Below are positions 23,054 to 30,876 of a DNA stretch of 41,412 nucleotides, in pieces. Below the pieces are notes generated by a model. It had not been told where the DNA came from. It was given only the letters and a program-made list of their open reading frames with translations, and ran no database searches. Made by a program: the position numbers and the translations under genes. Within the stretch, counting starts at the first letter, position 1, and the number at the start of each line of letters is the position of its first letter. This stretch comes from Micromonospora rosaria (lineage in GTDB: Bacteria; Actinomycetota; Actinomycetes; Mycobacteriales; Micromonosporaceae), in assembly GCF_001567585.1 (NCBI RefSeq), contig NZ_LRQV01000054.1, positions 1 to 41,412 of the forward strand, read 5' to 3'.

Positions 23054-23719
23054 TCAGCCCGGGGTGGAGCGGGTGGCCGGCGCCGGGCGGACCGGGCGCA
23101 GCAGCGTCTCCGGGCTCATCGAGCCGAGCAGCTTCTCCAGCGCGTACTCGACGTCGGACTTCCAGCTCAGCGCCGTCCGCAGCTCCAGCCGCAGGCGGGG
23201 GTAGCGCGGGTGCGGCCGGACCGTCTTGAAGCCCACGGAGAGGAAGAAGTCCGCCGGGGCCAGGCAGCCGCCCGTCCGGTCGTCGGAGTCGCCGAACTTG
23301 GCGTCCCCGAACGCCTCGATCGCCTTGATGCCCCGCTTGGTCAGGTCCCGGGCGACGCCCTGCACCAGCATCCGGCCCAACCCGCCACCGGCGAAGGTGG
23401 GGACCACGTGCGCCATGGTCAGCAGCGCCGCGTCGGCGGAGACCGGGGAGGTGGGGAAGGCCATCGAACGCGGGACGTACGCCGGTGGGGCGTACATGAC
23501 GAAACCGGCCGGCATCCCGTCGACGTAGACGAGCTTGCCGCAGGAGCCCCACTCCAGGAGGGTCTGCGAGACCCAGGCCTCCTTCTCCAGCCCGGGATCG
23601 CCGGCCGCGCAGGCCCGCTCGGCGGAGACCGGGTCCAGCTCCCAGTGGACGCACTGCCGGCACCGGGTGGGCAGGTCCTCCAGGGTGTCGAGAGTCAGGC
23701 TGACCAGGCGTCGCGACAT
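23054..23719 (-). CDS. GNAT-family N-acetyltransferase
   Basis: A 221-residue protein from the ATG at 23719. N-terminal cysteines occur as RCRQCVHWE. The acetyl-CoA site is recognisable in AHVVPTFAGGGLGRMLVQGV (the Q/RxxGxG/A-like loop GGGLGRML) within a GNAT fold, preceded by strand FVMYAPPAY. The C-terminal part is DVEYALEKLLGSM. The substrate is unknown. The gene is convergent with cwlM and divergent from the aminotransferase, a position seen for similar GNAT genes near parB in actinobacteria. The frame stays open far upstream, but coding character ends at this ATG. Confidence 0.85.
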   Translation of the reverse strand: MSRRLVSLTLDTLEDLPTRCRQCVHWELDPVSAERACAAGDPGLEKEAWVSQTLLEWGSCGKLVYVDGMPAGFVMYAPPAYVPRSMAFPTSPVSADAALLTMAHVVPTFAGGGLGRMLVQGVARDLTKRGIKAIEAFGDAKFGDSDDRTGGCLAPADFFLSVGFKTVRPHPRYPRLRLELRTALSWKSDVEYALEKLLGSMSPETLLRPVRPAPATRSTPG

Positions 23720-24109
23720 TGGCGCATCCCCACAGTAGGCTCGGAGGTGGGTCCGGCACGGAACGACCAAGCCGGCATCGCCCCGCCCGGCGGCAACGGA
23801 CCCCCGCCCGGCGACGACGGGACGCCGCCGCATTCGTCTGCCTCCGACAGGCGATGGTACGCCGTCCCCGGCCCGTACGGGAGCCGACGCGCAAACCCGC
23901 CGTCGGCACCCCGCCCGCCGGCCCGGCCCGGACGGGCAGGTCGCGCCGGCCCCACCCAGGGGTCCGGGATGTGGACGATCTGTCCGCCGTGCCGACGGAC
24001 CTGGTCGGACGGGACTAGGATCGACCAACCGGTGTCCGCGCCGCCATGGCCGCCGGTCCCCCGGGTACCCGGGGCGGGGAGCCTCCCGAGACGCGATCGA
24101 GGTGATGTC
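23720..24109. promoter_or_regulatory. Divergent promoter region GNAT / aminotransferase
   Basis: 390 bases without a convincing gene. A TAGGAT hexamer at 24016-24021 could be a -10 for the aminotransferase, but its -35 is poor. On the other strand no clear promoter was found. Confidence 0.3.
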
Positions 24110-25423
24110 ATGACCGGCACGACGCTCGACGACTACACCGACCGGTACGCCCGGCGGGTCCGAGGCATGACCGCCTCGGAGATCCGGGCACTCTTCGCCG
24201 TCGCCAGCCGCCCCGAGGTGGTCTCCCTCGCCGGTGGCGCCCCCTACATCGCCGCCCTGCCGCTGGACGCGGTCGGCGAGATGCTCGGCAAGCTCGGCGC
24301 GGAGCACGGCACCACCACCCTCCAGTACGGCATCGGCCAGGGCACCCTGGAGCTGCGGGAACGGATATGCGAGGTGATGTCGCTCTCCGGCATCGACGCC
24401 GCCTGCGGCGCCTCCCCGGAGGACGTGGTGGTGACCGTCGGCGGTCAGCAGGCGCTCGACCTGGTGGCCCGGCTCTTCCTGGACCCGGGTGACGTGGTGC
24501 TCGCCGAGGGGCCGACCTACGTCGGCGCACTCGGGGTGTTCCAGGCCGCCCAGGCCCAGGTCGTTCACGTGCCCATGGACGACCAGGGGCTGGTGCCCGA
24601 GGCCCTGGAGGTGGCCATCGCCGACGTGGCCCGCTCCGGCCGCCGGGCGAAGTTCCTCTACACCATCCCGACGTATCAGAACCCGGCCGGCGTGACGCTG
24701 AGCGAGGAGCGCCGGGAGCGGGTGCTCGACATCTGCGAGCGGGCCGGCCTGCTGGTGGTCGAGGACGACCCGTACGGCCAGCTCGGCTTCGAGGGGGACG
24801 CGCCGCGACCGCTGCGGGCCCGCCGCCGGGACGGCGTCTTCTACCTCAGCACCTTCTCCAAGACCTTCGCCCCGGGCCTGCGGGTGGGTTGGATCCTCGC
24901 CCCGCACGCGGTCCGCGACAAGCTGGTCATCGCCAGTGAGGCGCAGATCCTCTGCCCCAGCGCGTACGCGCAGAGCGCCGTCGCCACCTACCTGGGCACC
25001 ATGCCGTGGCGGGAGCAGCTCAAGGTCTACCGGGAGGTCTACCGGGAACGCCGGGACGCGCTGCTGGGCGCGCTGATGGACCTGATGCCGGCCGGCACCA
25101 CCTGGACCCGGCCGGCCGGCGGGCTCTTCGTCTGGGCGACCCTGCCCGAGGGCCTCGACGCCAAGGCGATGATGCCCCGGGCGATCGCCGCCCGGGTCGC
25201 GTACGTCCCGGGTACCGGCTTCTTCGCCGACGGCACCGGCGCCGGAAACATGCGACTGAACTTCTCCTTCCCGTCCCCGGAGCGGATCCGGGAGGGGGTC
25301 CGTCGGCTGGCCTCGGTGATGGAGCAGGACATCGCGATGCGCCGGGTCTTCGGCGCCGTCGGCGACCCCGGCCCGCGCCGCAGGCAGACCGGTGCGGACA
25401 CCCCCGGACCTGACTTGGCATGA
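24110..25423 (+). CDS. PLP-dependent class I/II aminotransferase
   Basis: A 437-residue fold-type I aminotransferase. The PLP-lysine is Lys251 in STFSKTFAPGLRVGW. Other cofactor residues are Asn191 in YQNPAG, and Asp220 and Tyr222 in VVEDDPYGQ. The N-terminal part has VSLAGGAPY and LQYGIGQGTLELRE, as in the MocR/2-aminoadipate aminotransferase subgroup but without the GntR DNA-binding domain. ATG 24110 is preceded by GAGGTGATG. The stop is 7 bases before the D-Ala-D-Ala ligase-like gene, so the two are probably co-transcribed, and an amino-acid substrate related to the cell wall or a dipeptide is conceivable but not shown. Confidence 0.88.
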   Translation: MTGTTLDDYTDRYARRVRGMTASEIRALFAVASRPEVVSLAGGAPYIAALPLDAVGEMLGKLGAEHGTTTLQYGIGQGTLELRERICEVMSLSGIDAACGASPEDVVVTVGGQQALDLVARLFLDPGDVVLAEGPTYVGALGVFQAAQAQVVHVPMDDQGLVPEALEVAIADVARSGRRAKFLYTIPTYQNPAGVTLSEERRERVLDICERAGLLVVEDDPYGQLGFEGDAPRPLRARRRDGVFYLSTFSKTFAPGLRVGWILAPHAVRDKLVIASEAQILCPSAYAQSAVATYLGTMPWREQLKVYREVYRERRDALLGALMDLMPAGTTWTRPAGGLFVWATLPEGLDAKAMMPRAIAARVAYVPGTGFFADGTGAGNMRLNFSFPSPERIREGVRRLASVMEQDIAMRRVFGAVGDPGPRRRQTGADTPGPDLA

Positions 25424-25430
25424 TTCCGGC

Positions 25431-26450
25431 ATGGGTGCCACCGCTGCCGAACGATCCGTCGTGACCGGTTCCGCCATCAGCTCGGACGACCGTGCCGACG
25501 CCACCGACCTGCACGTGCTGGTCCTGGCCGGGGGTCTCTCCTACGAACGGGACGTGTCGCTGCGCTCCGGCCGCCGGGTCCTGGACGCGCTGCGCGCCGC
25601 CGGACTGGAGGCGGAGCTGCGGGACGCCGACGTCGCGCTCCTGCCGGCGGTGACCGCCGACCCGCCGGACGCGGTGGTCATCGCGCTGCACGGGGCCACC
25701 GGTGAGGACGGCTCGCTGCGCGGCGTCCTCGACCTCTGCGGCATCCCCTACGTCGGGTGCGACGCCCGGGCCGCCCGACTGGCCTGGGACAAGCCCTCGG
25801 CGAAGGCGGTGCTGCGCGAGGCCGGCATCCCCACCCCGGACTGGGTGGCGCTGCCGCACGACCGCTTCTCCGAGCTGGGCGCGGTGGCGGTGCTCGACCG
25901 GATCGTGGACCGGCTCGGCCTGCCGCTGATGGTCAAGCCCGCGCAGGGCGGCTCCGGGCTCGGTGCCGCGGTGGTCCGCGACTCCGCGTCGCTGCCGGCC
26001 GCGATGGTCGGTTGTTTCGCGTACGACTCCACGGCGCTGGTCGAGCGGTACGTCACCGGAATGGACGTGGCGGTGTCCGTGGTCGACCTGGGCGACGGCC
26101 CGCAGGCGCTGCCGCCGGTCGAGATCGTCCCCCGCAACGGGGTGTACGACTATGCGGCCCGGTACACCGCCGGCCGGACCACCTGGCACGCGCCGGCCCG
26201 GCTCGACCCGGCGGTGACCCGGGATGTCACCGAGGTGGCGCTGGCCGCCCACGCCGCCCTCGGGCTGCGCGACCTCTCCCGGGTGGACCTGATCGTTGAC
26301 GCCGACGGTCGGCCGAACGTGCTGGAGGTCAGCGTCTCACCGGGGATGACCGAGACCTCGCTGCTGCCGCTGGCGGTGCAGGCGGCCGGGCTGGACTTCG
26401 GTCGGGTCCTCGGGTCGCTGGTCGCGCGGGCCGCCGCCCGCCGCCCCTGA
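25431..26450 (+). CDS. D-alanine--D-alanine ligase-like ATP-grasp protein
   Basis: A 339-residue ATP-grasp ligase from the ATG at 25431. The N-terminal domain has GGLSYERDVSLRSG (Glu39, as in Ddl) and HGATGEDGSLRGVLD. The ATP-grasp part shows LMVKPAQGGSGLGAAV, ERYVTGMDVAVSVV, and LEVSVSPGMTETSLLP at the C-terminal end. Relative to true Ddl (EVNxxPGMTxHS) the metal-binding Asn is Ser301 and the His is Glu308, and the usual YEAKY loop reads YAARY. It may therefore be a paralogue with another substrate. The preceding aminotransferase ends 7 bases upstream. Confidence 0.8.
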   Translation: MGATAAERSVVTGSAISSDDRADATDLHVLVLAGGLSYERDVSLRSGRRVLDALRAAGLEAELRDADVALLPAVTADPPDAVVIALHGATGEDGSLRGVLDLCGIPYVGCDARAARLAWDKPSAKAVLREAGIPTPDWVALPHDRFSELGAVAVLDRIVDRLGLPLMVKPAQGGSGLGAAVVRDSASLPAAMVGCFAYDSTALVERYVTGMDVAVSVVDLGDGPQALPPVEIVPRNGVYDYAARYTAGRTTWHAPARLDPAVTRDVTEVALAAHAALGLRDLSRVDLIVDADGRPNVLEVSVSPGMTETSLLPLAVQAAGLDFGRVLGSLVARAAARRP

Positions 26451-26537
26451 GGTCGGCCCCCGCCACCGCTGCCGGCTGGTGCTGCGGTCCGCCGTTCCGT
26501 TCGTCTCCTGAGCGGGTCCGGTGCGGACGGGCGCCGG

Positions 26538-27215
26538 TCAGGGCAGTTCGTCGGCCGCCTCGATAACCGAGGAGCCTTCGTCTTCCTCCTTGGCACCGGT
26601 GTCGGTGGCGGCTGCGGCCCCCAGACTCGACGGCGCCTGCCACTGGATCCGGGGCGGCTCGGCCAGTGGCCGCCCCTCGAACTCGGCGAGCCAGGCGGCC
26701 ACCATGGCGAGGTTCTCCCGCCACTGCGCCTCGGAGATGGGGGGCAGGATCGAGTCCCAGAGGGAGAGGAAGGTCCCGCGTAGCTGGAGCTGCCCGTACG
26801 GGCGGGCGAGGAACCACATGTGGAAGTGCGACGAACCGTCACCCCACCGGTTCACGTGAACCCGGGCCACCCCGTCCAGCGACCGGATGGCCCGCTCCAG
26901 CCGTACCGTCATCACACCCAACTCGGCGGCGAGCAGGTTCGGCAGGTCCCCGAGATCGAGGTGGGACCGGGACTCCAGGATGAGCACCATCGGCAGGCCG
27001 GTCGGGCGGTCCATGGCCCGCACCCGCCACCGCTCACCCACCCAGATGTACGCGTCGTCCGGCGCGCTGCACGCGGTGCACTCCCGCTGCCCTTCACCCT
27101 TGCGGGGAGGTTCCACCGGGACGGGGTCTTCGAGCTGCTTGACCCGCAGTTCCCCCTCGAAGGGGAAGGACGGCCACTGAGTGAAATCCGGCACCGCGGG
27201 AGGGGTTTCGTGCAC
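26538..27215 (-). CDS. HIT-like protein next to parB
   Basis: A 225-residue protein from the GTG at 27215. It has a CTAC pair (Cys46, Cys49) typical of zinc-binding N-terminal loops in HIT/GalT-like proteins, a WRVRAMDRP strand, and a C-terminal SSHFHMWFLARP segment in which H-F-H occupies the HxH position; the third His of the HIT triad is not seen. A Glu/Asp-rich tail ends it. The frame is open to 27332, but that would put a DnaA-box 9-mer (27304) inside the gene. The GTG at 27215 lies 7 bases after TAGGGT (27223-27228), a leaderless-type start. The function of this conserved parB neighbour is unknown. Confidence 0.7.
   Translation of the reverse strand: MHETPPAVPDFTQWPSFPFEGELRVKQLEDPVPVEPPRKGEGQRECTACSAPDDAYIWVGERWRVRAMDRPTGLPMVLILESRSHLDLGDLPNLLAAELGVMTVRLERAIRSLDGVARVHVNRWGDGSSHFHMWFLARPYGQLQLRGTFLSLWDSILPPISEAQWRENLAMVAAWLAEFEGRPLAEPPRIQWQAPSSLGAAAATDTGAKEEDEGSSVIEAADELP
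26849..26862. other. Degenerate parS-like palindrome inside the HIT-like gene
   Basis: GGTTCACGTGAACC is a perfect 14-bp palindrome that differs from the parS core GTTTCACGTGAAAC by one symmetric base pair per half. It is coding sequence, so it may be chance. Confidence 0.35.
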
Positions 27216-27303
27216 GACGCTGACCCTAACCGAGTCCGGGGGCGCTGTCCCTACCCCCGGCAACCGGATCTTCATCCGGGCACCGGGGACGGCCGTCCGG
27301 GCG

Positions 27304-27446
27304 TTGTCCACAGCATGGTGATCCTCCGACACACGCCGTCATCCACAGGCTCGCACCCCGATTGACGCGCTGTTTCACGTGAAACGAGTGAGCCTGTGGA
27401 AAACCGCTGTGGATAACTTCGAGGCGAGAGCAACGACTGTGGACAA
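27304..27446. other. DnaA-box cluster around the parS site
   Basis: Five DnaA-box-like 9-mers: TTGTCCACA 27304-27312, TCATCCACA 27339-27347, TGTGGAAAA 27395-27403, TGTGGATAA 27408-27416 (perfect), TGTGGACAA 27438-27446. The left two face one way and the right three the other, with parS between them. Spacing and box variety are like those in oriC. Confidence 0.55.
27371..27386. other. parS site 1
   Basis: TGTTTCACGTGAAACG, 15 of 16 bases of the canonical ParB-binding parS palindrome (TGTTTCACGTGAAACA). Confidence 0.93.
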
Positions 27447-27688
27447 CCGACCCCCTTACTGATCGCGGGGATGGCCGCGCGGCGGCCCGCCGGATCGGTC
27501 GGTCGCCCCCGGCCCCACTCCTCCCCGACCCGGCGGCGAAAAGGGCGGTGACGCCCAGCGCCCGGCCAGCGACCGTCGAGCCGCCACTCCTGATGTCCGC
27601 AGCGGCCTCTCGGCTTCGCGAGCGGCCGGCCTGGTGGACGTCGTTCGTGTCCGGCACGGGCGGCCAGCCGCGCACGAGGCGTCCACGG

Positions 27689-27697
27689 TTATCCACA
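27689..27697 (+). other. Perfect DnaA box near parS
   Basis: TTATCCACA within GGTTATCCACAGG, identical to the consensus, between parS sites 1 and 2. Confidence 0.55.
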
Positions 27698-27875
27698 GGC
27701 TTCCTCCCAAGCTGGTTCGCTCACGGCGGCTGACCGTCACGCCCTCGCCGTGCGCCCCGGCCTGCGTGGGCGGGGTGTGCTTGCCCGCCGTGGTGTGCCG
27801 CAGTTACCACCGGAGCGGCGGGGCCGTACAGCGGCTTGAGTGGTCGGGGTGCGGGCCCAGCGGCGCCCTGGGCTC

Positions 27876-27891
27876 GGTTTCACGTGAAACG
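27876..27891. other. parS site 2
   Basis: GGTTTCACGTGAAACG with the full GTTTCACGTGAAAC core. Confidence 0.93.
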
Positions 27892-28240
27892 CCGACCCAG
27901 GGGTGGGCGTCGTCAGTTCTCCGCCCGTAGACCACGACAGCCCGCTCGCCGTCCCCGCTCGCCACGGCCGGCCTGCGCCGGACCGTGCCTTCGCTACTCT
28001 TGCCCGCCTCACGCTGCCCTGGGCCGTCGCCCGGCACCGCAGCGCCGCGTCTTCCATAGGTGGTGGTGGCGCCCGCTTGGCGGAACGACCGTCGCCGCCG
28101 GGCCGCCACCCGTCACACCCGCAGCACCGTCTGGCCGTCAACCGGTCGCTGCAAGGGTGCCGAGACCGAAGACCGTCGGCGAGACCCTGACGGGGAGAGT
28201 CCCGCCGACGGTGGGGGAAGGGCCCGCCCCGAAAGCAAAT

Positions 28241-28274
28241 GGGGCGTGCGATCCGGTCTGGAATCGCACGCCCC
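28241..28274 (-). terminator. Terminator of parB
   Basis: Perfect 12-bp stem GGGGCGTGCGAT with complement and 10-base loop. On the minus strand the stem is followed by ATTTGCTTTC, a U-rich run, 17 bases past the parB stop. Confidence 0.85.
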
Positions 28275-28291
28275 GACGGGACTGGTGTAGT

Positions 28292-29365
28292 TCAGTTCTC
28301 CTGGCTCTCCTCCGGCTCGACCCCGATGATGCCGACGATCCTTTCCAGGTCGTCCACCGTGGCGAACTCGATGGTGATCTTCCCCTTGCTCCGGCCGATG
28401 TCGACCTTCACCCGGGTGTCGAAACGATCCGAGAGCCGATCGGCCAGGTCGGTCAGTGCCGGCGCGTGTGCCTTGGAACGGCGCTTCGGGGTGGCACTCT
28501 GCGCGGTGCCGTCGCTGAGCGCCAGGGCCACGATCTCCTCGGTCGCCCGCACGGAGAGCCCTTCCGCCACGATCCGCAGGGCCAACTGTTCCTGTGCCTC
28601 CGGCTCGTCGAGGCTCAGCAGGGCACGGGCGTGTCCCGCCGAGAGCACCCCGGCCGCCACCCGGCGCTGGACCTGGGCGGGCAGGTTCAGCAGGCGGATG
28701 GTGTTGGAGATCTGCGGACGGCTCCGGCCGATCCGCCGGGCAAGCTCCTCGTGCGTGGCGCCGAACTCTTCCAGCAGTTGCTGGTAGGCGGCGGCCTCTT
28801 CCAGCGGATTCAGGTTCGCCCGGTGGATGTTCTCCAGCAGCGCGTCCCGGAGCATCGCGTCGTCCCGGGTGTCCCGGACGATGGCGGGGATGTTCTCCCG
28901 GCCCACGGCCTGCGCCGCGCGCCACCGCCGCTCGCCCATGACGAGTTCGAACTTCTCCTCGTCGAGCTGCCGCACGACGATGGGCTGGAGGAAGCCGACC
29001 TCCTCGATCGAGGTCTTCAGCTCCTCCAGGGCCTCCTCGTCGAAGACCTGCCGCGGCTGCTTGGGGTTCGGCAGGATCGAGTCGACCGGGATCTCCGCGA
29101 ACCGTGCCCCGGGCACCGGGCTGAGCGCCAGCTCGGGTTCGGCCGGCGGCACCGGGCTCGTCACGACGGCGGGCGGTACGGCCTCCGCCGGCGCGGCGGC
29201 GCCGTTGACCGGTACGGCCGGCTCGGCCGGGGCGGCGCTGTCGACCGGGCCGGTGGCCGGGGCAGGGTCCGCCTCCGACGGTACGACCGCAGTGGTCTGC
29301 GCCGGCCCGGTGGGGATCAGCGCCCCGAGCCCACGGCCCAACCCGCCACGAGGACGATTCTTCAT
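28292..29365 (-). CDS. parB: Chromosome partitioning protein ParB
   Basis: A 357-residue ParB/Spo0J homologue that binds parS and spreads on DNA as a CTP switch. The N-terminal RGGLGRGLGALIP is the ParA-contacting peptide. The ParB/Srx CTP-binding domain is at about 95-200 (QPIVVRQL, VMGERRWRAAQ), followed by a helix-turn-helix (HEELARRIGRSRPQ) and a C-terminal dimer domain after KAHAPAL. A roughly 75-residue Ala/Pro-rich linker separates the first peptide from the CTP domain. ATG 29365 follows parA after 41 bases, and four parS sites lie within 2.3 kb of it. It loads SMC and organises the origin. Confidence 0.97.
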   Translation of the reverse strand: MKNRPRGGLGRGLGALIPTGPAQTTAVVPSEADPAPATGPVDSAAPAEPAVPVNGAAAPAEAVPPAVVTSPVPPAEPELALSPVPGARFAEIPVDSILPNPKQPRQVFDEEALEELKTSIEEVGFLQPIVVRQLDEEKFELVMGERRWRAAQAVGRENIPAIVRDTRDDAMLRDALLENIHRANLNPLEEAAAYQQLLEEFGATHEELARRIGRSRPQISNTIRLLNLPAQVQRRVAAGVLSAGHARALLSLDEPEAQEQLALRIVAEGLSVRATEEIVALALSDGTAQSATPKRRSKAHAPALTDLADRLSDRFDTRVKVDIGRSKGKITIEFATVDDLERIVGIIGVEPEESQEN

Positions 29366-29406
29366 ACGACGCCTCCCAGCGACCTGTCCGCACTACACAT
29401 TCCGGC

Positions 29407-30627
29407 TCACCGGCTCTCCTTGACCCCTCGCTCGGCGATCTCCTGAGCGGCTTCGAAGTAACTCGTCGCCCCTCGTGATCCGGGATCGTAGGTCATCACC
29501 GACTGGCCGTAGCTGGGTGCCTCGGAGACGCGCACGTTGCGGGGGATGACCGCCTGGAGCACCTTGTCGCCGAAGTGGTTCCGGACGTCCTGCTCCACCG
29601 CGTCGGCGAGCCGGGTACGACGGTCGTACATGGTGAGCAGGATCGTGGAGACGTCGAGCGAGGGGTTCAGGTGCTGCCGTACCAGGTTGATGTTGTTGAT
29701 GAGCTGGTTCAGCCCCTCCAGCGCGTAGTACTCGCACTGAATCGGGATGAGCACCTCCTGGGCCGCCACGAGCGCGTTCACCGTGAGCAGTCCGAGCGAG
29801 GGCGGGCAGTCGATGAAGACGTAGTCGAAGTGACCGGGGTACGCGGCGATGGCCCGCGCCAGCCGGGACTCCCGGGCGACCACCGAGACCAACTCGATCT
29901 CGGCACCGGCCAGGTCTATGGTGGCCGGCACGCACCACAGGTTCGGGATGCCCTCCACCCCCTGGGCCACCTCGGCCAGGGGGACGCTGTCGATCAGGCA
30001 GTCGTAGACGTCCGGAACCCCGGTGTGGTGGGGGACGTTCAGCCCGGTCGACGCATTGCCCTGCGGGTCGAGGTCGATGACCAGTACCCGGTTACCGTGC
30101 AGGGCCAAGGCCACCGCGAGGTTCACCGTGGTCGTGGTCTTGCCCACGCCGCCCTTCTGGTTCGCGACGCACATCACCCGGGTCCGTTCCGGGCGGGGCA
30201 TCGTCACCTCGCCACTCGGATTCAGGATCTGCACGGCGCGCATCGCCTCCATAGCCAACGGTGGATCATCCTCTTCGCGCGTCGGGGTTTCACGTGAAAC
30301 GTACGCGGTCTCGGCGACTTCCGTCGCCCCGTACTCTCCGGCGGGTGTCGCTGTCGGGTCGGTCGTTCCTGCGCCCCCGCCGCCCGGGGGCGGCGACACG
30401 CCGTCGGCGTGCGGAGCCGCGCGCCCCGCGTCGCCACGGGGCCCCACGCCGGGTGCCGCTGCCGCCGCACCTCGCACCGCAGGCGCCTGGCCGACCACGG
30501 GCGACGGGTAGGAACTGCCTCCGGACCAGTCCGGGTGGTCAGTTTCACGTGAAACGTCGCCGCCCGCAGAGCGACGTCCCCCGAAACCGGTCACCTGTGG
30601 ATCGTCGTACCTGCCGTCGTCATGCAC
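29407..30627 (-). CDS. parA: Chromosome partitioning ATPase ParA
   Basis: A 406-residue ParA/Soj ATPase. The first 125 residues are a disordered Gly/Pro-rich extension that contains two VSRET segments (25-29 and 110-114), each translated from a parS site in the DNA. The deviant Walker A KGGVGKTTT is at 158-166, with PQGNAST, the DCPPSLGLLTVNAL Walker B region, and RNVRVSEAP and SYGQSVMTYD near the end. It works with ParB to move origins. The GTG at 30627 is the longest start; shorter starts (Met126 or Met129) would remove both parS-encoding parts. Confidence 0.9.
   Translation of the reverse strand: MHDDGRYDDPQVTGFGGRRSAGGDVSRETDHPDWSGGSSYPSPVVGQAPAVRGAAAAAPGVGPRGDAGRAAPHADGVSPPPGGGGAGTTDPTATPAGEYGATEVAETAYVSRETPTREEDDPPLAMEAMRAVQILNPSGEVTMPRPERTRVMCVANQKGGVGKTTTTVNLAVALALHGNRVLVIDLDPQGNASTGLNVPHHTGVPDVYDCLIDSVPLAEVAQGVEGIPNLWCVPATIDLAGAEIELVSVVARESRLARAIAAYPGHFDYVFIDCPPSLGLLTVNALVAAQEVLIPIQCEYYALEGLNQLINNINLVRQHLNPSLDVSTILLTMYDRRTRLADAVEQDVRNHFGDKVLQAVIPRNVRVSEAPSYGQSVMTYDPGSRGATSYFEAAQEIAERGVKESR
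30286..30301. other. parS site 3 (inside parA)
   Basis: GGTTTCACGTGAAACG, full core, within the N-terminal extension of parA and read as VSRET. Confidence 0.93.
30541..30556. other. parS site 4 (inside parA)
   Basis: AGTTTCACGTGAAACG, full core, near the start of parA and again read as VSRET. A DnaA-like TGTGGATCG (30596-30604) lies 40 bases to its right. Confidence 0.93.
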
Positions 30628-30876
30628 CTGTCATCCCTACCCGCTTCGGATGGTCGGTCCGCATCCCGTCAATTGGCCTCGCGCGTACACATCACGGAGC
30701 ACAGGCCCGGCGGGAGCGGCCGGGATCCGAGGCATCCGACACCGTCCGCTCCACACTATCGACGCGCGGTCAGCCTACGGCGGACGGGCGCGGCGGGTCC
30801 ATGCCGGTTTGGCTGGACAGACCCGTCGCACTGGTTCAACGACCGCCCGACCCGCTCGGAAAGGGCGGTACCCGGG

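Larger units (their letters stand above)
27216..28291. other. parB-proximal region: parS sites, DnaA boxes, terminator
   Basis: About 1.08 kb with no convincing gene. It holds two parS sites, six DnaA-box-like 9-mers and the parB terminator, listed separately. Small open frames here have no ribosome site or family-like sequence. Confidence 0.6.

Noticed and set aside
21710..24109. Very long open frame continuing upstream of the aminotransferase
   Set aside because: It is antisense or out-of-frame to cwlM and the GNAT gene; homologous sequence starts only at the ATG at 24110.
27456..28200. Several short frames between the HIT-like gene and parB
   Set aside because: Arginine/proline-rich compositions typical of non-coding high-GC DNA; parS and DnaA sites explain the region better.
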